From contig JASBUE010000198.1 in assembly GCA_030148045.1 (NCBI GenBank), positions 1-8,560 of the forward strand: 8,560 nucleotides of DNA, written 5' to 3'. A model generated the notes under the pieces. That model ran no database searches, was not told where the DNA came from, and saw only the letters and a list, made by a program, of their open reading frames with translations. This document shows, in pieces, positions 1-5,262 of the stretch (position 1 is the stretch's first letter; the number at the start of each line of letters is the position of its first letter). Source of the DNA: Candidatus Tenderia sp. (GTDB lineage: Bacteria > Pseudomonadota > Gammaproteobacteria > Tenderiales > Tenderiaceae). The position numbers and the translations under genes were made by a program.

Positions 1-342
1 CTGTCGGCGGCGGTAGCGCTGGAGGGGCTGAGGGTGCTGGAAGGTGAGGGGATGATCGAGGCGGCCGCCGAGATGGGTGCCTACTTCATCACCGCGCTCA
101 AGGAATTAAACAGCCCCCTGATCAAGGAGGTGCGTGGCAAGGGGCTGCTGATCGGCGTGGAATTCCACCCCGACACCGTGGCGGCGCGCACGGTCTGCGA
201 ACAGCTGATGGCCAAGGGCATCCTCAGCAAGGAGACCCACGACACCGTGGTGCGCTTCGCCCCGCCCCTGATCATCACCCGCTCGCAGATCGACGAGGCA
301 CTCCAGGCCCTGCGCGGGGTTCTTGCCGGGCTGGGCGGCTAG
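1..342 (+). CDS. rocD: Ornithine--oxo-acid aminotransferase, C-terminal part (5' end outside window)
   Basis: This is the last 113 codons of a class-III, pyridoxal-phosphate-dependent aminotransferase, open from the first base and ending in TAG. The fragment contains the small C-terminal domain: an EVRGKGLLIGVEF segment (about residues 43-55 of the fragment) and, near the end, KETHDTVVRFAPPLIIT. The 'THxxxxRFAPPL' form of the C-terminal motif is what I know from ornithine aminotransferases (RocD/OAT); acetylornithine aminotransferase (ArgD) differs here, so RocD is the better call. RocD moves the delta-amino group of ornithine to 2-oxoglutarate, giving glutamate-5-semialdehyde for proline or glutamate metabolism, in the cytoplasm. 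The catalytic lysine lies upstream, outside the window. The gene is followed by two short stem-loops and a separate promoter candidate, so it probably ends its own transcript. The main alternative is another class-III aminotransferase. Confidence 0.85.
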   Translation: MSAAVALEGLRVLEGEGMIEAAAEMGAYFITALKELNSPLIKEVRGKGLLIGVEFHPDTVAARTVCEQLMAKGILSKETHDTVVRFAPPLIITRSQIDEALQALRGVLAGLGG

Positions 343-346
343 CCCG
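327..346 (+). terminator. Stem-loop overlapping the rocD stop codon
   Basis: The arms CGGGCT (327-332) and AGCCCG (341-346) are exact reverse complements around an 8-base loop, and the rocD TAG (340-342) lies at the start of the 3' arm. The bases that follow, ATTTCT, are only a weak T-tract. It may form part of a transcription end together with the next stem-loop, but the missing U-run keeps this uncertain. Confidence 0.3.
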
Positions 347-356
347 ATTTCTCGCC

Positions 357-378
357 GGCCGCCCTGACTGTGGCGGCC
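357..378 (+). terminator. Second GC-rich stem-loop after rocD
   Basis: GGCCGCC (357-363) and GGCGGCC (372-378) form a perfect 7-bp GC-only stem with an 8-base loop, 15 bases after the rocD stop. No run of T follows, so it is not a canonical intrinsic terminator. It could protect the 3' end or help Rho-dependent termination. Confidence 0.35.
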
Positions 379-478
379 CAATAGCGTACTCCGGCTGGCC
401 TTCGTTCTGTCAGTGCACTCGACATTGCCGACCCTACGCCTGTTTTGCGGCAGGCCCGGCGGCGATCAGAAATGCAAA

Positions 479-507
479 TTTATGCATGATTGGGTTTAGT
501 ATATAAT
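479..507 (+). promoter_or_regulatory. Candidate sigma-70 promoter for the DUF3135 gene
   Basis: A perfect -10 hexamer TATAAT lies at 502-507 in an AT-rich island. With a 17-base spacer the -35 would be TTTATG (479-484), only 3 of 6 to consensus, so an activator may be needed. The expected transcription start near 514 leaves about 40 bases before the ATG at 554. The imperfect palindrome at 472-487 (arms ATGCA and TGCAT) overlaps the -35 and could be an operator. Confidence 0.45.
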
Positions 508-553
508 TGACCGTACGGGTAGGATGTGGATGCGACAGAATGAGGTGGTCCTA

Positions 554-883
554 ATGTCTGGAATCAGTAAACGCACCTTTGTCTTTGACGAGTGGAAGAA
601 GTTGGCCGAAACCAACCCGAAGGCCTTTGAATTCACTCGCCGGAGAATGATCGACTCGCTCATCGCCGAAGCCAAGGCATCCGACCGGCTGAAGCGTCTG
701 CAATGGCGTATCGATGTCGAACGGCAGCGCTCCTCCACCCCCATCTCCGCCTGCGTCCGTCTCTCCAATATGATGCTGGACTTCCTCTATGGCAACGGCG
801 GTCTGGCCAAGACCCTGGGGGGTACGCCGCAGCTCAAACCTTCCGCCGAAATCATTAGTTTGAAAAAACGTCGTCAGGACTAA
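554..883 (+). CDS. DUF3135 domain-containing protein
   Basis: This is a small soluble protein of 109 residues with no signal peptide or membrane segment. It resembles the DUF3135 family of unknown function: an N-terminal FDEWKKLAETNPKAFE segment (11-26), a basic helix with RLKRLQWRIDVERQR (45-59), and the 'P-x-x-A-C-V-R-L-S' stretch (63-71) typical of the family, ending in a lysine/arginine-rich tail. Most of it should be alpha-helical. I chose the ATG at 554 because GAGGTGG lies 5 bases upstream (542-548) and because the family similarity begins just after it. An in-frame ATG at 524 would add 10 residues but has a poorly spaced ribosome site and sits very close to the predicted transcription start. 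The patatin gene follows 110 bases later on the same strand, behind its own inverted repeat. No biochemical function can be given. Confidence 0.8.
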   Translation: MSGISKRTFVFDEWKKLAETNPKAFEFTRRRMIDSLIAEAKASDRLKRLQWRIDVERQRSSTPISACVRLSNMMLDFLYGNGGLAKTLGGTPQLKPSAEIISLKKRRQD

Positions 884-939
884 TCTCGCTCCGCCCCCGC
901 AGCGGCCGGCCATACTCATAATATGGCAACCACCGACCG

Positions 940-972
940 TTAATAACTGTAGGATAAACCGACAGTTATTAA
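940..972 (+). promoter_or_regulatory. Perfect 11-bp inverted repeat ahead of the patatin gene (operator or leader hairpin)
   Basis: TTAATAACTGT (940-950) and ACAGTTATTAA (962-972) are exact reverse complements separated by 11 bases (AGGATAAACCG). The half-site centres are 22 bp apart, about two helical turns, as expected for a site bound by a dimeric regulator on one DNA face. In RNA the same sequence forms an 11-bp hairpin ending one base before the GAGGAGG ribosome site (974-980), with a possible further C-G pair between 938 and 974. It has no T-run, so it is not a terminator. Confidence 0.6.
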
Positions 973-993
973 TGAGGAGGTCACAACGGGCGT

Positions 994-2172
994 ATGGCTT
1001 GGCTACGCGGCAAGCGGCAGGAACAGCAGAGCCGTGTCGGCCTGATACTGGCCGGGGGCGGCGCCCGTGCCGCCTATCAGGTCGGCGTGCTGAAGGCGAT
1101 TGCGCGGATGCGCGCCCCGGCGGCGGCCAACCCGTTTCCCGTCTTGTGCGGCACCTCGGCAGGGGCAATCAATGCCGCGGCGCTGGCCATTTATTCAGCT
1201 GATTTCCAGAACGCCGTGTCGCGCCTGGTCAGCGTGTGGGGCAACTTCACCGTCGACAAGGTATTTCGCAGCGACTTCCGGGGCATCGCCCGCTCCGGCG
1301 CACACTGGTTTACCGCCCTGATGTTGGGGGGCATGCTGGGCCGGTACAACCCCTCGTCCCTGTTCGACCGGGCGCCGCTGCAGCGCCTGCTGAGCCGCTA
1401 CCTGCCCTGCGAGCAGATCGGCGCCGCCATCGCAGCGGGCCATCTCCACGCCCTCAGTATCACCGCCTCCGGCTACACCTCGGGCCAGTCGGTCACCTTC
1501 TATCAGAGCGCCGACGAGATCGAGCCCTGGGACCGGGCCATCCGGGTGGGTTGTCCGGCAAAGATCGGTATCGAACACCTGATGGCCTCCTCCGCCATTC
1601 CGTTTCTGTTCGAGGCGGTCAAGATCAACCGCGAGTATTTCGGTGACGGTTCCATGCGTCAGATCGCGCCCATCAGTCCGGCGCTGCACCTGGGGGCGAG
1701 CAAGCTGGTGGTGATCGGTGTGCGCGGCAGCGACGATGAAGGGTCTGAGCGTGGAAAAACCAGCGACTACCCCTCCATGGCACAGATCGCCGGCCATGCC
1801 CTCAATAGCATGTTCCTCGACAGCATGGAGGTCGACCTGGAACGTTTGCAGCGTATCAACCGCACCCTCGAGATGGTGCCGAAAAAATACATCGAGGGCG
1901 GCGTCGTCTCGCTGAAGCCGGTAAAGACGCTGGTGATCTCCCCCAGCCGCGATATCAGCAAGATCGCCCAGCAGCACGCCCACCATCTGCCGCGCACGGT
2001 ACGCTATTTTCTGCGCGGCCTGGGGGCGCTGAACCGGGAGGGTACCAGCCTGCTGAGTTATCTGCTGTTCGAAAAGGCCTTTTGTCGGGAACTGATCGCT
2101 CTGGGCTATTCGGACACCATCAAGCGCCGCGATGAAATCATGGCCTTTCTAGACGCGGAGGCAAACGAATGA
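994..2172 (+). CDS. Patatin-like phospholipase family protein
   Basis: This is a 392-residue alpha/beta serine lipid hydrolase with a Ser-Asp dyad. The oxyanion-hole loop GGGARAAYQ is at residues 21-29 and the nucleophile elbow GTSAG at 53-57, so Ser55 is the predicted nucleophile. The second motif, usually DGG or DGA, reads D218-G-S, making Asp218 the predicted partner. The GGGARAAYQ form is common in bacterial patatins of the RssA-like group. The domain covers about residues 15-240; the remaining 150 residues are an uncharacterised C-terminal extension, and there is no signal peptide, so a cytoplasmic or membrane-face enzyme is likely. Members hydrolyse acyl groups from phospholipids or other lipids; the substrate here is unknown. 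The start is the only one possible in frame, since TGA occurs at 973-975, yet the strong GAGGAGG (974-980) is 13 bases away, longer than optimal. The gene's stop abuts that of the opposing PilZ gene with no gap. Confidence 0.88.
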   Translation: MAWLRGKRQEQQSRVGLILAGGGARAAYQVGVLKAIARMRAPAAANPFPVLCGTSAGAINAAALAIYSADFQNAVSRLVSVWGNFTVDKVFRSDFRGIARSGAHWFTALMLGGMLGRYNPSSLFDRAPLQRLLSRYLPCEQIGAAIAAGHLHALSITASGYTSGQSVTFYQSADEIEPWDRAIRVGCPAKIGIEHLMASSAIPFLFEAVKINREYFGDGSMRQIAPISPALHLGASKLVVIGVRGSDDEGSERGKTSDYPSMAQIAGHALNSMFLDSMEVDLERLQRINRTLEMVPKKYIEGGVVSLKPVKTLVISPSRDISKIAQQHAHHLPRTVRYFLRGLGALNREGTSLLSYLLFEKAFCRELIALGYSDTIKRRDEIMAFLDAEANE

Positions 2173-2550
2173 CTATCCGGTCTCTTTGTTGTCGGCGATG
2201 AAATCGCGCAGCGTCATAAAAAACACGGCGCAATTGCGGTCCTTGGGATCGAACTGGATGCCGGTTCGGTAGGCAGGTTCGGGCGGGGCGGGCTCCAAAC
2301 CGAGAGGAATGGGACCGCACCAGATGGTGGTACCGTTGACGCTGACACTGTGGTTGGCGCTTCTGAATACCAATTTCACCGGCGTGCCGGGTTCGATCTC
2401 GTTAGGGATCTGGATACCGGTGCCCGAGATGGAGACATCGTGGATGCGGTTGAGCACATAACGCCGGTCATAGACCTCGATATGAAAGCACCCCTCAGTA
2501 TCTTCGTAATCGAGCTGGGTACGTTGATGCATACGGTCTTCGAGCGTCAT
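2173..2550 (-). CDS. PilZ domain protein (probable c-di-GMP receptor)
   Basis: This is a 125-residue protein made almost entirely of one PilZ domain. Both parts of the c-di-GMP binding signature are present: R6-xxx-R10 (RMHQR) in the N-terminal arm and D38-V-S40-I-S-G43 (the D/N-x-S-x-x-G motif) at the first beta strands. The rest is a beta barrel with a conserved 'GIQF' strand near residues 96-99 and a short C-terminal helix. Such proteins bind cyclic di-GMP and act on a partner, often in motility, polysaccharide synthesis or type IV pili. The start is supported by AGGTG (2558-2562 on the minus strand) 7 bases before the ATG. It lies downstream of the HDOD gene on the same strand (115-bp gap) and close to motAB. 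A role like that of YcgR at the flagellar motor is an inference from position only, because the YcgR N-terminal domain is absent. It converges with the patatin gene with zero bases between the stops. Confidence 0.88.
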   Translation of the reverse strand: MTLEDRMHQRTQLDYEDTEGCFHIEVYDRRYVLNRIHDVSISGTGIQIPNEIEPGTPVKLVFRSANHSVSVNGTTIWCGPIPLGLEPAPPEPAYRTGIQFDPKDRNCAVFFMTLRDFIADNKETG

Positions 2551-2665
2551 AATAATTCACCTACCAAAACATGCCGGGCGTGCAATCGATTCAGAATAAC
2601 GCAAATATACTTCGCGAAAAATAACGATTTAGTGTTTATCTATATCAAATGATACTAACTTATAG

Positions 2666-4141
2666 TTATCCGCCCAGTCGCTCAAAACCTTTAGCCAGCA
2701 GCCGGCACAGTTGGCACAATTTTTCATAATCGGCCTGGTCCAGGCCGTAGTCGTTGCCGTAGCGGTCGGCATAAACGATGCCTAGCGCCTTGCCTCGGGC
2801 ACAGATGGTCATGATAAAAAACTGCTCGGTATCGATGAGCTTGTAAAAGTCTCTGGGCAGCAGCGCGGTGATTTTTTGCCGATTGCCCTCATGGCAGCGC
2901 AGGGCCTGGGGCTTTTCCAGCAGACGTTGAAACAGGTTGTGATCCTTGAGCGGGATGCGCAGGTTGCGCAGCCCCGCCTGGTTGCCGAACATGAAGCGAT
3001 TGACCAGGTAGCGGCGTTCACCGTCGAGCATGGCGAAAAAGGCACGGTTGAGCTTCAGGCCATCGACAAAACCCCGCCTCATCAAGTCCATGAACGCCGG
3101 CAGACTGAAGTCACCGGCCAGTTGGGCCTTGGCCGCCTGGACGACCTGATCGAAGACGGCGTGATTGAGCGGTGAAAAAGGCTGCTGCGGTGCCAGGCTG
3201 GCGGCCGGGGTCTCTTTCCTGAACCCCTTCAGCAACGGCCTGACCGGTACGGCGGTGCCTTCGATAAAGCTGTTGCGCTGCGCGTCATCCAAGTCGGGCA
3301 AACTGGCGGCGGCCGGCACCACACCGTAAAAGGTGGTCTCTTCGGCCGAATGGATGGCATTGTCACGCACCTCCAGCAACGCCTCTTCCGGGTCGCAATG
3401 GAGGTGGTGGGCGATCTTGTCGACCACCGCCTCCATCGCCGCCGTCTCCCAGCCCTGTTGCGCCGCCAGGCTCAAGTCATGGGCCAGGTGAATCTCGTAC
3501 AGGCGCGGGTTGATGGGCGCCTCGCCATCGTAGTGTTCCAGACTTTGCACGATAAAGCTGGAAAGCCGCCATTCCCGGGCCAGGGCGTGAGAGAGTTCCA
3601 GCAGAGTGAAACCGAGCTTCTGTTGCTGCTCCCCTTCATCGTCCAGGTTGTTGAAATCGAGCAGGATGCCTTCGCCGTGCGCCAGCAGCATCAATGCGCC
3701 AAGATCGTGCAGCATGGCGGCGGTGAAGAGTTCTTCCGGTGCCATGTCGACCCGTTCCCGCGCCATGCCATAGGCCTGGTAGGCGCTGTGATAGGCACGG
3801 CTGACCAATTGCATGTAGACCGCCCTGGCTTCGTCGTCGACACAGTTTTCAACAAAGCTCATCGCCCCGATGAGCTCTTTGACCCTGCCGGTGCCCAGTT
3901 TGATGACGGCGGCGTCAACGGTATGGATCTCATCCTGCAAACGGCTGCGCGGCAGGGCGCAGGCGGCACGCAGAATGGCCAGCGTCAAACCAGGGTCGGT
4001 AAGGGCGATATTGGAGAACTTGGCCATGGAGACGGATTCGTAGGACCCGATCTGCCCCAGATCCTCACATGATTGCTTCAGCAACGGCAGTTCCCGTTGC
4101 TTGAGTTTCTCTGTCCACTGCTGCAGTGATTTGTCCGCCAT
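2666..4141 (-). CDS. HDOD domain protein with probable C-terminal GAF domain
   Basis: This is a 491-residue cytoplasmic protein. Residues about 15-215 match the HDOD domain, a relative of HD phosphohydrolases often found in signalling proteins. H118 (RAYHSA) and the H145-D146 pair (AAMLHDLGAL) are kept, so metal binding is possible, although many HDOD domains are not catalytic. A linker (about 275-325) rich in Ala and Pro leads to a second domain (about 328-490) whose pattern (NRAFFAMLDGERRYLV, a long helix, then GIVYADR) resembles GAF domains, which bind small ligands or mediate dimerisation. The GAF assignment is by pattern only. No GGDEF or EAL domain is present. The ATG at 4141 has no strong ribosome site. 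The gene runs divergently from motA across a 252-bp regulatory gap and is followed by the PilZ gene on the same strand, suggesting a signalling role near motility. The exact function is unknown. Confidence 0.85.
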   Translation of the reverse strand: MADKSLQQWTEKLKQRELPLLKQSCEDLGQIGSYESVSMAKFSNIALTDPGLTLAILRAACALPRSRLQDEIHTVDAAVIKLGTGRVKELIGAMSFVENCVDDEARAVYMQLVSRAYHSAYQAYGMARERVDMAPEELFTAAMLHDLGALMLLAHGEGILLDFNNLDDEGEQQQKLGFTLLELSHALAREWRLSSFIVQSLEHYDGEAPINPRLYEIHLAHDLSLAAQQGWETAAMEAVVDKIAHHLHCDPEEALLEVRDNAIHSAEETTFYGVVPAAASLPDLDDAQRNSFIEGTAVPVRPLLKGFRKETPAASLAPQQPFSPLNHAVFDQVVQAAKAQLAGDFSLPAFMDLMRRGFVDGLKLNRAFFAMLDGERRYLVNRFMFGNQAGLRNLRIPLKDHNLFQRLLEKPQALRCHEGNRQKITALLPRDFYKLIDTEQFFIMTICARGKALGIVYADRYGNDYGLDQADYEKLCQLCRLLAKGFERLGG

Positions 4142-4144
4142 AGT

Positions 4145-4275
4145 GTCGTTTACCGGCTAAGCCCCTTTTCATTGTCTCATTTACGGCTACCCGTAATGGA
4201 AGCTTTAACCTGGCTTTACTTACCAGGATCGCGGCAGCAGACCCCTTGGTGTCAGTCACTTACCGGCTAGCCCTT
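4145..4275. repeat. Short direct repeats (GTC-N2/3-TTACCGGCTA) in the HDOD-motA intergenic region
   Basis: TTACCGGCTA occurs at 4150-4159 and again at 4260-4269, exactly 110 bp apart, each preceded by GTC with two bases between, and followed by AAGCCC or GCCC. A degenerate third copy, GTCTCATTTACGGCTACCC, lies at 4174-4192. The middle copy is also the 5' side of a small hairpin (TTACGG/CCGTAA, 4181-4196). The copies could be binding sites for a regulator of the divergent genes or remnants of a short duplication. Confidence 0.45.
4180..4207 (-). promoter_or_regulatory. Possible sigma-28 (FliA)-like promoter for the HDOD gene
   Basis: On the minus strand, TAAAGCTT (4207 to 4200) is followed after 12 bases by GCCGTAAA (4187 to 4180). 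The enterobacterial sigma-28 consensus is TAAAGTTT-N11-GCCGATAA, so the -35 matches 7 of 8 and the -10 6 of 8, but the spacer is one base long and the central AT of the -10 is inverted. The start would fall about 30 bases ahead of the HDOD ATG. The match is suggestive only. Confidence 0.3.
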
Positions 4276-4324
4276 GGCCGCCCGGTGAGAAACCGAGGTT
4301 AACCGCCAGACATCCAACAGGGGT

Positions 4325-4351
4325 TCAAGGAAACCGTCCGATCGTCGATAT
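4325..4351 (+). promoter_or_regulatory. Candidate sigma-28 (FliA) promoter for motAB
   Basis: TCAAG (4325-4329) is followed, after exactly 14 bases, by GTCGATAT (4344-4351). Flagellar late promoters have TAAAG or TCAAG, then 14 bases, then GCCGATAA, so the spacing is exact and the -10 agrees at 6 of 8 positions including the CGAT core. The predicted transcription start near 4358 gives a leader of about 35 bases before the motA ATG at 4394. Stator genes are typical members of the sigma-28 regulon, which supports the call. Confidence 0.5.
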
Positions 4352-4393
4352 GGAATGACACAAGGAACCCAAAAAGCACGGGATCAGCTTTAA

Positions 4394-5251
4394 ATGTTAA
4401 TTATCATCGGCTTTGTTATTGTACTGGGGTGTGTCGCCGGCGGTTTTGTTCTCTCCCATGGCAATCTGCTGTCGCTCTGGCAGCCATTCGAGCTACTGAT
4501 CATCGGTGGCGCCGCCCTGGGTGCATTCCTCGCCGCCAACCCACCCAAGGTACACAAGGGGGTTTTTAAAAATATCCTCGGTGCCCTGAAGGGTTCGAAG
4601 TATAAAAAGGCGTTTTATCTGGAGCTGTTGTCACTCATGTACGAGCTGCTGCAGAAGTCGCGCAAGGAGGGCATGATGGCCATCGAGGCGGATATCGAGG
4701 AACCGGCCAACAGTCCGATTTTCAGCAATTATCCCAAACTCCTGGCCGACCATCACATTATCGACTTCATCTGCGATTATCTACGCCTGATGGTGGGCGG
4801 CAATATGAACCCCTTCGAGCTGGAAAATCTGATGGACCTGGAATTGGCGGCCCATCACAAGGAGGCGACCATGCCGGCCGAGGCGGTGACCAAGGTGGCC
4901 GACGGCCTGCCCGGTTTCGGTATCGTCGCCGCCGTGCTGGGAATCGTGATCACCATGGCCTATATCGGCGGCAGCCCCGCCACCATCGGCGGCCACGTGG
5001 CCGCCGCCCTGGTAGGCACCTTTCTCGGGATTTTGCTGGCCTACGGTTTTGTCGCACCGCTAGCCATCGCCATGGAGCACAATGCCCGCGAAGAGGCCAA
5101 GTTCTACGAATGCATCAAGGTCTGCCTGATGGCGGCGGTAAACGGCTACAACCCGCAGGTAGCGGTGGAGTTCGGCCGCAAGGTAATGTACGCCAGCGAC
5201 CGGCCCAGTTTCAGCGAGCTCGAAGAGCACGTTAAAAACAGCAACGGTTAA
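4394..5251 (+). CDS. motA: Flagellar motor stator protein MotA
   Basis: This is a 285-residue inner-membrane protein that forms, with MotB, the proton channel that drives flagellar rotation. Four membrane segments are visible: about residues 2-20, 33-48, 172-192 and 202-224, with a large cytoplasmic loop between the second and third. Charged residues that contact FliG in E. coli, R90 and E98, and the prolines P173 and P222 that couple proton flow to movement, are all present at the same numbers as in E. coli, so the protein is full-length and of the E. coli type. The C-terminal VEFGRKVMY and SELEEHVK segments are also conserved. The start is fixed because an in-frame TAA sits directly before the ATG (4391-4393); the ribosome site is weak (GGGA at 4380-4383). 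motB begins 11 bases after the stop. A sigma-28 promoter candidate lies just upstream. Confidence 0.97.
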   Translation: MLIIIGFVIVLGCVAGGFVLSHGNLLSLWQPFELLIIGGAALGAFLAANPPKVHKGVFKNILGALKGSKYKKAFYLELLSLMYELLQKSRKEGMMAIEADIEEPANSPIFSNYPKLLADHHIIDFICDYLRLMVGGNMNPFELENLMDLELAAHHKEATMPAEAVTKVADGLPGFGIVAAVLGIVITMAYIGGSPATIGGHVAAALVGTFLGILLAYGFVAPLAIAMEHNAREEAKFYECIKVCLMAAVNGYNPQVAVEFGRKVMYASDRPSFSELEEHVKNSNG

Positions 5252-5262
5252 GAGTTGCCGTC

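Noticed and set aside
551..1168. Long minus-strand open frame of 205 codons
   Set aside because: It covers the DUF3135 gene and the start of the patatin gene in antisense; its product is Arg/Gly-rich without any family pattern, as expected for a shadow of GC-rich coding DNA.
1195..1986. Minus-strand open frame of 263 codons inside the patatin gene
   Set aside because: The patatin frame carries clear catalytic motifs over this whole interval; the antisense product has no recognisable motif and is rich in His, Gly and Asp, typical of a shadow.
2551..2665. A separate promoter for the PilZ gene in the AT-rich gap
   Set aside because: The gap is AT-rich and could hold a promoter, but no -35/-10 pair with good match and spacing was found on the minus strand, so none is listed.
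3350..4072. Plus-strand open frame of 240 codons inside the HDOD gene
   Set aside because: The HDOD frame is supported by the HD motif; the opposite frame gives a Gln/Val/His-rich product that resembles no family.
4181..4196. TTACGG-CTAC-CCGTAA hairpin as a terminator
   Set aside because: It lies in the leader or promoter region of two divergent genes, the stem is 6 bp, and no T-run follows.
4065..4259. Minus-strand frame of 64 codons overlapping the HDOD start
   Set aside because: It overlaps the well-supported HDOD start in another frame, has no clear ribosome site, and matches nothing known. It could be a small upstream gene, but I cannot support it.
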